Source: Protopterus annectens
Taxonomy: Eukaryota; Chordata; Ceratodontiformes; Protopteridae
Length of the DNA stretch: 64,000 bases
Assembly (NCBI RefSeq): GCF_019279795.1
Contig: NC_056733.1
Coordinates: 1,996,253,304-1,996,317,303, forward strand
Reading direction: 5' to 3'
Shown: positions 57,681 to 64,000 of the stretch, piece after piece
Numbering within the stretch: the stretch's first letter is position 1
How the letters are laid out: every line of letters begins with the position of its first letter
Notes under the pieces: model-generated
Databases searched by the model: none
What the model saw: only the letters and a program-made list of their open reading frames with translations
What the model was told of the DNA's origin: nothing
Translations under genes and position numbers: made by a program

Positions 57681-57929
57681 CGGCTCCACCCTGAGGAAAC
57701 AGAAAGGAAAAAGGAAGCAACAGATTTAGTAGGAAGCTAGCAGGGAATACTGCTGGAGCTAGCAGGTGAAAACAATTAGATGCAGGCAATTACACAGGCA
57801 GAATAGTAGCCCAGCCCAGCACTTAAAACTCTGCAAACAGCAGTGCAGGATGTTTCTCTCAAGAGACACTGCAAGACAGGAGTTAAGTTATTAGAAGAGA
57901 AAACTGAAAAAGCTGAACTCAGAGCAAAA

Positions 57930-59079
57930 ATGTTAGGGGCTGCCATAGCTGTCATAATGAGACATAGGCGACTTGCTGAGGGTGGTGACAATGCAGATGG
58001 TGCCAGACAACCCACAGTAAGGAGACGGAGAAGAGTGTACAGGCCCAGGGTCACCTACCACGGGTTACATGAGCTGGAGATAGTAGAGCTATAGAGTGGA
58101 CAGAGACCTCCTGCAGCAAATAGTGGAGCTGTGCAGGCCACGCCTCACACACAGAACCAACAGAGGGGAACCCATCCCAGTGGAAACCAAGGTATGTGTT
58201 GGCCTAAGAATACTAGCAACAGGTACCTTCCAGAGACCAACTGGTGATATGATGGGGATATCACAGGCATCAGCCTCCAGGGTACTGCACCAGTTCCTGG
58301 ATGCCATGTCAGCACATGTCAGTGATCATGTATATTTCCCCAATGCCCGTGAGGTATTGGCCAGCAATATGCGTCTCTTCCAGCAAATAGCGGAATACCC
58401 TGAGGTAGTGGGTGTAATAGACTGCACGCACATACGCATCAAAGCACCAGCCGGTGAGCGGGGTAGGGCATACATCAACAGCAAGGGCTTCCCCTCCATC
58501 AACTGCCAGGTCGTGTGTGATGCCCAGGGCATAATAATGAATGTGTGTGATGGCTGTCCTGGGAGCTACCATGATTCCCACATCTGGCATTTGACGCAGC
58601 TGTACCAGACATTTGCCAATGGGGACATCCCGCATGGACACCTAGTGGGGGATGCAGGTTATGCACTGGAGCCGTGGCTGATGACACCCATCAGAAACGC
58701 ACACACACCTGAACAGGAACGCCATAATGAGGCACACGCACAAACACATAATGTAATAGAGCGTGTGTTTGGGCTGCTCAAGTCACGGTTCCGGTGTCTG
58801 GACACATCTGGTGGAGCCTTGCAGTACACACCAACTAAATGTGCCCAAATTGTCATGGTATGTGCTATGCTACATAATATGATCTTGCGAAAACAGCTGC
58901 AGCAGGACCAGCATAGGGCCAGGCCAAACAGCCCCCCACCATTGCCAAGGCCATCACAGGCAGAGCGTGACTCGGAGGAGGAACAACCTGAGCCTACCCC
59001 AGTAGGCAGAAGGAGGCATGCCCAGTATGCCATGGCCTTGGCAAAGAGGCAACGCATAGCACATACACTGGCTCAGTAG
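57930..59079 (+). pseudogene. HARBI1-like DDE transposase, one frameshift from open
   Basis: First part 57930-58094 (MLGAAIAVIMRHRRLAEGG, a RRRRRVYRPR basic patch, HELEIVE), then 58085-59079 (327 codons counted from the GTG at 58096). At 58088 the DNA reads GAGCTATAG where Harbinger A reads GAGCACTATAG, so two bases are missing and a stop follows. Counting from 58096, a helix-turn-helix-like GISQASASR is at residues 54-62, VVGVIDCTHIRIKAP holds the first catalytic Asp (109), LVGDAGY the second (186) and NVIERVFGLLKSRFRCLD the Glu (222). All three DDE residues are present, and length and order match HARBI1. It cuts and pastes the element in the nucleus, normally with a Myb-like partner that is not encoded nearby. 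The C-terminus is Pro/Glu/Arg-rich. Confidence 0.92.
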
Positions 59080-59280
59080 GAACCCTGGGAATGATACCCC
59101 TCTGACTCACTCATATAGTAACAGGGATGCCTAACATGACACAACCTGCTCTCAAACATGTACAGGGAAGTGTAATATGTGCATCCGACAGAGGCAGCCC
59201 TGCAGCACCACCTGAGGCACGAATGCTATGTGTTAAGTAATGTAACACCATGTACTATATGCACACCTGAGGACCCTGAC

Positions 59281-60572
59281 TAACATCCTACCCTCACCAA
59301 GCATCATGCCACAACATGACAATGAGATGATCAAGTGCAATAATTGACTGAAGTATCGCAGTTAGTCAAAGGGGATCCAATGTGTGCCAGTCTGGGATGA
59401 CATGCTGAGCATGACATGATGCACCACCTGCTAGGACTGGCGTGCACCTATCAGTGCAGGCCGTATGAATACTGGCAAAGGCTGTTGTTACCCACAGTGT
59501 GCCCTGAATAGGTAAGGCTCAAAACACAAACCTATCTCCATAGGTATCAGAAGGGATAAGAATAAGATAAGGGATAAGTCGAAACAGCAAGATGCATGCA
59601 GTCTAAACTCACCCAGTATGGAGAATGTTGATATCTGTGCTGTAACAGAAAACTGAGTCAAGGCTCACAACAGCACCCTAACACTACCAGGTTACACCTC
59701 ATACTGTGCTGTACAGCCTCAAAACATGGAACAAGCTACAAAAGGAGCGTGACTAGCAAGAATTGTCAAGGATAACCACACCCCCATGTTGGTACTGCAA
59801 CAAAAAGCAGCATGGACTAGCCATGGTCAAGTAACAGTGGCTAAAACTGCCCCCCAGTTTATAGCCTGCTACAGACTACTGCCCCAACACCAGGAACTGC
59901 ACCTGGCCTATGCTGGAATACATGAATATATCAAGTCCTCCAAACCACATTATATTGGGTGACTGAAAATATCCAGACATAGACTGGGAGCATTATACTA
60001 GCTCCAACAGTGTAGGACAAAAGTTCATAGAATCCATAAACCAAAAGGCCCAGGAGCAACGTACCACTCCCACAAGAGGGGTAAGCATACTGGATGTGAT
60101 AATCAGCAACATGGGTACTGGATGGCAAGATGAGAAGTGTATTGCTCACTGGTAAAACCAGACCATAGAGTAATCACACTGGATATACAAATCCTGACCA
60201 CAGTCCCTCGCCAGAAAACCACAGTGGAAAACATGTGTTAAGCAATATTTGCACTCCTCCAAACTGATGTGGAATCCATTAAAGGTCCTGTGCAGGTGCA
60301 TAATATGGGCCACACCTCAGAACCTGTAATACAGCCATTCCATGAACACTGCCAGGAATGCTTGGATTATGCAATCCTAAATTAAAACAAGACACAATGC
60401 CATACATGAAGGAATCTGGCATGGTGGACACCAGCCATAACCAAACCATGCAAGAGAATGAGGAAGCTACTACATGATAGAGCAAACATAAACAATGAAG
60501 TAATCACTGATCAGTAGTATGGCAATAAAATCTGTCCACACATACAATCCACTAAGGCCAGCCACAACAAGT
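59281..60572 (+). mobile_element. CR1 copy 3, left part
   Basis: Starts within the CR1 ORF1 esterase region (ACATCCTACCCTCACCAAGC matches 61247 in copy 2), continues through the ORF2 start and endonuclease (TTATAGCCTGCTACAGAC at 59859; GGGTGACTGAAAATATCC at 59957, from GDFNYP) and stops in the linker at AAGGCCAGCC (60572), equivalent to 3500 in copy 1. All frames are broken. The rest of this copy continues at 62737. Confidence 0.82.
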
Positions 60573-60603
60573 TGAATCTGTGAATCCTGAGGCAATGTTA
60601 CAC

Positions 60604-61502
60604 CTGCCCCAAGTACACAGACAACCCCCAACTCCACCCAAGAAATACAAATATATGTGAGAGATGCAACCATCTATCCAAACTGGAGGCTGAGCTCCCT
60701 CAACTCAGTACTCCCAAAACTAGTAAGGAGGAGAAGGTAACCACACACACCACAAACACAGTCCCACATAGACCTATCACAACTGCAAACCAAACACATA
60801 AACACAGAAAAACATTCCCGGAGGCACAAATTACAAACACAGCACACCAACAGAGGCCTCTAAAGCAGACACCCAACCAAACAACCTCCAAACATAGCAC
60901 ATGCAACACATAGTACACAAAGCTGGTGTGCCAAACAGTCACAGGCCAGAAGGAGAAACAACATGCCTGATACAGTTGTAATAGGTGACTCCATAGTCAG
61001 ACACACTGCTGTCCTCCACACCAGACTGAACAAGGGAAAGGGTACAGTAAGCTGCCTGTAGGCTGCCACAATACGCCACATAACAGAAGTATGCAGGTCA
61101 CTCCAAAGCAAGTAGAAATATGATGCAGTCATAGTCCATGCTAGCGTGAATGACCTGAGATGTACCTCCCTAGACTACATGAAAAGAGACATAGATGAGC
61201 TCTCTGATTATGTAGTCCAGGCCGGTATGACACTCACCGTTTGCAGCATCCTACCCTTACCAAGAATAATGCCACAGTACAAACACGGAATGATCAGTCA
61301 TAGCAAGTGGCACACTTACTGGTGTCATTCCAAGGGGATCCAATGTCTGTCTGCTTGGGATGTCATGCTTGACAAGCCACACAGCTGTTCTTGGGATGGC
61401 TTGCACCTGTTACCCCTGGGCGTCTGGATATTGGATAAGGCCTTTGCCACCTCCATAGAGCCTTTTGTAGGCAAGGCTGAAAAGACTGACCCACCACCCT
61501 AG
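60604..61502 (+). pseudogene. CR1 ORF1 with SGNH-esterase-like domain
   Basis: Translation gives a Cys motif followed by a coiled-coil-like stretch (NICERCNHLSKLEAELPQLS, about 60650-60710), a Thr/Asn/Lys-rich linker and then an SGNH hydrolase pattern: VVIGDSIVRH (GDS nucleophile at 60984-60992), VIVHASVNDL (Asn block, ~61150) and SWDGLHLLPLGVWIL (Asp and His, 61395-61406). CR1 and some L2 elements carry such an esterase-like domain in ORF1; its role is unclear. In the same frame stops occur, for example after SLQSK near 61110, so this copy is dead. The part 61146-61502 is open for 118 codons. Confidence 0.8.
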
Positions 61503-61511
61503 AAAACATAA

Positions 61512-62633
61512 GTGGAAAGAAACATAAGGGTAATGCTGACCAATGCCAGATGTGTAAACCCCAATATGCATGCTCCCAAGGCCATCCCTAGTATGGAGAA
61601 CATCGATGTCTGTGCAGTGACAGAAACCTGCTGCAAGCCTCCTGACAGCACACCAGCACTACCAGGTTATACCACATTTCATGTGTCATGGCCCCAAAAC
61701 CTGGAACAAAACATAAAAGGAGGGTGAGTATCCATATTCAGCACAGACACCCATACGTCCAGGTAACTGACAATGTACAAGGCATTGGAGTCCACCCATG
61801 TGCAACTAACTGTAGGCAAGACTGCTGTACAGTCTGTAGCATGCTGCAGACCACACTCTCACACACAGGAACCCCACCCAGCCGTCCTGAAGACACTGGA
61901 CAGTATGAATGTCCCACCAAATACCAAACAAGGTACCACAAATTACCACATAGGTGGTAAACCATTATGTATGGAAGGAGTAACCAGGGACCTAGGGACA
62001 CAAGTGGACAGTAACCTGTTATGTGACACCCACATTGCCAATGTGGCTAGGAAGACTGTCTACATTTGACACCGTATCAGGAAAGGATTCACATCTACGT
62101 CAACAGAGGTCATTGTGCCCCTATACTGTTCTCTTATCACACCCATAATCTAGTACAATGCCTCATATGGGATGTACCTTACCTGACACCTGCAGCAGTT
62201 AGAAAGACCTCAAAGGTACCTCACCAAGAGGATAAAGGGTCTCAAATATATGTCATATAGTGCCTGGCTGTAGACACCCCAGCTGAATGCAGTCACATAC
62301 TGCCTACACAGAGGCATTGGATGCCTGTTGTAGAAGGCCATGCCCAACACAGGAGTAATGGACATGCTCCACCCCAGAAAACTCAAAGCCATCGGAGCTG
62401 TGAGAGTGAGAGATGTCAACCTCAACAAATAATGAAATAGGATGTGCTGGTGGGACAGATACATAATCCAGAGGCTCCCCACACCCTGGACCAGAATCCC
62501 ACTCCATGTTAGGCAGAGCCCCTCACTGACACTCTTCAACATGAATCTTGCCAAGTGGATGGATGATTGTAGAGTTACACTGGGGGTCTCACTGTGTCAT
62601 GTCCAGACAGAGGCACAGCAAAGCAAATCATAA
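61512..62633 (+). pseudogene. CR1 ORF2 remnant with deleted RT core
   Basis: 61512-61727 encodes the endonuclease N-terminus (IRVMLTNARCVNPNMH; TPALPGYTTF). 61773-62069 runs across the deletion junction into RDLGTQVDSNL. 62210-62633 is the RT C-terminus (MCWWDRYIIQRLPTPWTRIP matches the CWRDRFITQRLPSLWNKIP block of copy 1). None of RT motifs A, B and C is present. Confidence 0.82.
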
Positions 62634-62736
62634 ATGGCCATAATATTCACATAGCAAGGGGTGGCAAAAGCCACACACACTCTGGCTAGGCTAACAAATG
62701 CCCTAGGGTGGATAGCCTAGTATGAACCTATGAACC

Positions 62737-64000
62737 TATGAAGATACAAATTGTACAGGACACTAAGGATAATCCCAAGGCTTTCACAACTGATGGTAGG
62801 AACCATGTTGGGAATTCACAGATATGCTCTGAATCACACAAATATCACAAACACACACACATATTGCCAACATACATCCTGACAGGTGCAGTGCAAACCC
62901 CGAATGCAGAATATCTATCCCAGCAGACTGCTGGCCCCCTGACATTGCAGATGCTGAGGTAACAGACAACATCTACAAAGCAAAACACACAGCAGCAATG
63001 GTATGAGATGGTGTCCTGGGCTTAGTGCAACATGGACTCCAAGATGAATGGAATGCCAAACCACACTACTGCTCAATGTCAGCCTTACCACAGAATATGT
63101 ACCCAAAGAGCAGTGTACAACAACAGTGGTCCTTCTCAACAAAGGTGTTGCCTGAATGGATACTGAAAACTACTACCCCTGAATCCTGAGAAGCTCGGTC
63201 TGCACAGTTATGGAAAGGATCAGCATGTACCACAGACATAAAGATATTGGGGTCCTACTGACACCGGACCCTACCCAGTGTGGCTTTCTTAAGTGCAGAT
63301 CCTGCCCCTAAACATGTTTGACTCAATTGAAACAGTCATTAAGGTCATTGATGAGGGCAATGTGGTCCACACAGCGTAGCTGGACCTTGCAAAGGCTTCT
63401 ATACAATACCCTACGTGTTCATTATAGATAAGCTCACCAGCTTAAATATAAACCCCTATGACAGTAGTAGGGTTGCAAACCAGACCAAGGACAGAACAGA
63501 CATGGTCAGACATGCTGCAGCCATGTCAGACTACAAACCAGATATAATTGGCATCCCACAAGGCTTGGTCCTGGGATCTCCCTCGTCTGGGATATATGTC
63601 CCATAGGTACAGGCAAACATGGAAGGACTGTGTCCGAACATGTTTGCAGAGGACTGCAAACTGCTCACCACATATGATCCACCAGCTGACACAAGCATCC
63701 CACAAAAGGGCCACATAGAAACAGACAACTGGTGCCATAGCCATGTCAGCAAGCTAATTGCAGAAAAGTGTATAGTCAACCCCTGTGGATATACAGTAAG
63801 TGCCCACCAATTACCACATAGGTGTTAACCCATTATGTAGTTAACATGTAATGAGAGACCTGGGGACACAAGGTGATAGATATCCTGCATTGGACAAACA
63901 TGTGCTGTAGTGTTTACAGAAACATACCATATACCCACCTAATCATGAAGGTTGTCAGATCTAGATAAGGGGAGGTCATTGTGGCTCTGCAGTCATCCTT
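62737..64000 (+). mobile_element. CR1 copy 3, right part, running off the window
   Basis: Resumes at ATACAAATTGTACAGGACAC, equivalent to ATTGCATAAGACAC at about 3510 in copy 1, and continues through RT motifs to the thumb region (GACCTGGGGACACAAGGTGA at 63859) at the window edge. Decayed frames include 63415-63606 and 63619-63828. Blocks seen are GIPQGLVLGSPSSGIY (motif B) and MFAEDCKL (motif C, FADD changed to FAED). It is far more mutated than copy 1. Confidence 0.82.

Larger units (their letters stand above)
56582..59275 (+). mobile_element. Harbinger/PIF-type DNA transposon B
   Basis: Starts GGCCGGATTCACGAAGGCTT inside a CR1. Terminal and subterminal blocks (GATCCAGGAACAGCCC, hairpin at 56811-56849) match Harbinger A on the opposite strand at 14.3-14.6 kb. 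After a 1-kb leader with a CpG-rich part it encodes a HARBI1-like transposase. Similarity to A continues past the stop codon to about 59220 (GGATGCC-AACATGACAC, GAGGCAGCC-TGCAGCACCA). No second terminus is seen; CR1 sequence follows at 59281. Confidence 0.85.
60573..62736 (+). mobile_element. CR1 copy 2, inserted in copy 3, with internal deletion
   Basis: Carries a 5' region with ORF1, the ORF2 start (LTNARCVNPNMH, VCAVTETCCK, LPGYTTF), part of the endonuclease, then jumps near 61925 directly to the RT C-terminus (YHIGG, RDLGTQVDSNL at 61940-62020). About 1.7 kb is missing relative to copy 1, from after 2890 to before 4577. It ends with the CCTATGAA tail at 62721-62742. Copy 3 resumes immediately after, so copy 2 landed in copy 3. 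Confidence 0.85.

Noticed and set aside
58309..59057. Minus-strand open frames opposite the Harbinger B transposase (up to 132 codons)
   Set aside because: Antisense shadows of the transposase frame; no independent motif.

Overview
This is eukaryotic nuclear DNA, almost certainly from a non-mammalian vertebrate with a repeat-rich, large-intron genome. An amphibian such as a caecilian, or a lungfish or other fish, would fit; the sequence does not settle which. The evidence is the mix of repeats: CR1, L2, RTE, L1/Tx1, R4/Dong-type LINEs, a GIY-YIG Penelope-like element and HARBI1-type transposons, together with one exon that fits the first exon of a transferrin lobe. There are no operons, bacterial genes or CRISPR arrays. 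Nearly everything recognisable is a mobile element or a tandem repeat, and nearly all element genes are broken.

Left flank (1-14.65 kb). This stretch is visibly rich in ACA/TGT and poor in CpG. It holds a CR1 LINE (2.59-5.39 kb, +), a ~220/240-bp tandem array with a tRNA-like core (8.36-10.56 kb), a ~48-bp G-rich minisatellite (11.28-11.56 kb) and a decayed Harbinger transposon (12.1-14.64 kb, -) that interrupts an R4/Dong-like LINE.

Middle (14.65-56.58 kb). This part is AT-rich and layered. It holds two R4/Dong-like LINEs (-), one carrying a SINE-like insert; an L2-type LINE (-); an L1/Tx1-like 3' end (+); an RTE LINE (-) with its target duplication; and a 28-bp minisatellite. A clean nest lies at 32.9-39.7 kb: a pogo-like MITE holds a Penelope-like element, which holds an L1, and all three target duplications are visible. 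Further right are a tRNA-Pro-like pseudogene, a CR1 holding a MITE with telomere-like repeats, several foldback elements, the transferrin-like exon (50653-50819, +), a second Penelope-like fragment between ~320-340-bp direct repeats, and another CR1 (-).

Right flank (56.58-64 kb). A Harbinger transposon with a nearly intact transposase interrupts the preceding CR1. It is followed by two nested CR1 copies, the inner one with an ORF1 that encodes an SGNH-esterase-like domain.

The only host coding sequence I can support is the transferrin-like exon, so the window probably lies mostly inside introns of that gene or between genes. The most informative signals are the insertion order, the hammerhead-ribozyme-like motifs at the Penelope ends, the Harbinger frameshift revealed by comparing two copies, and the two Harbinger elements whose second ends are not visible. 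I did not find a new gene system.
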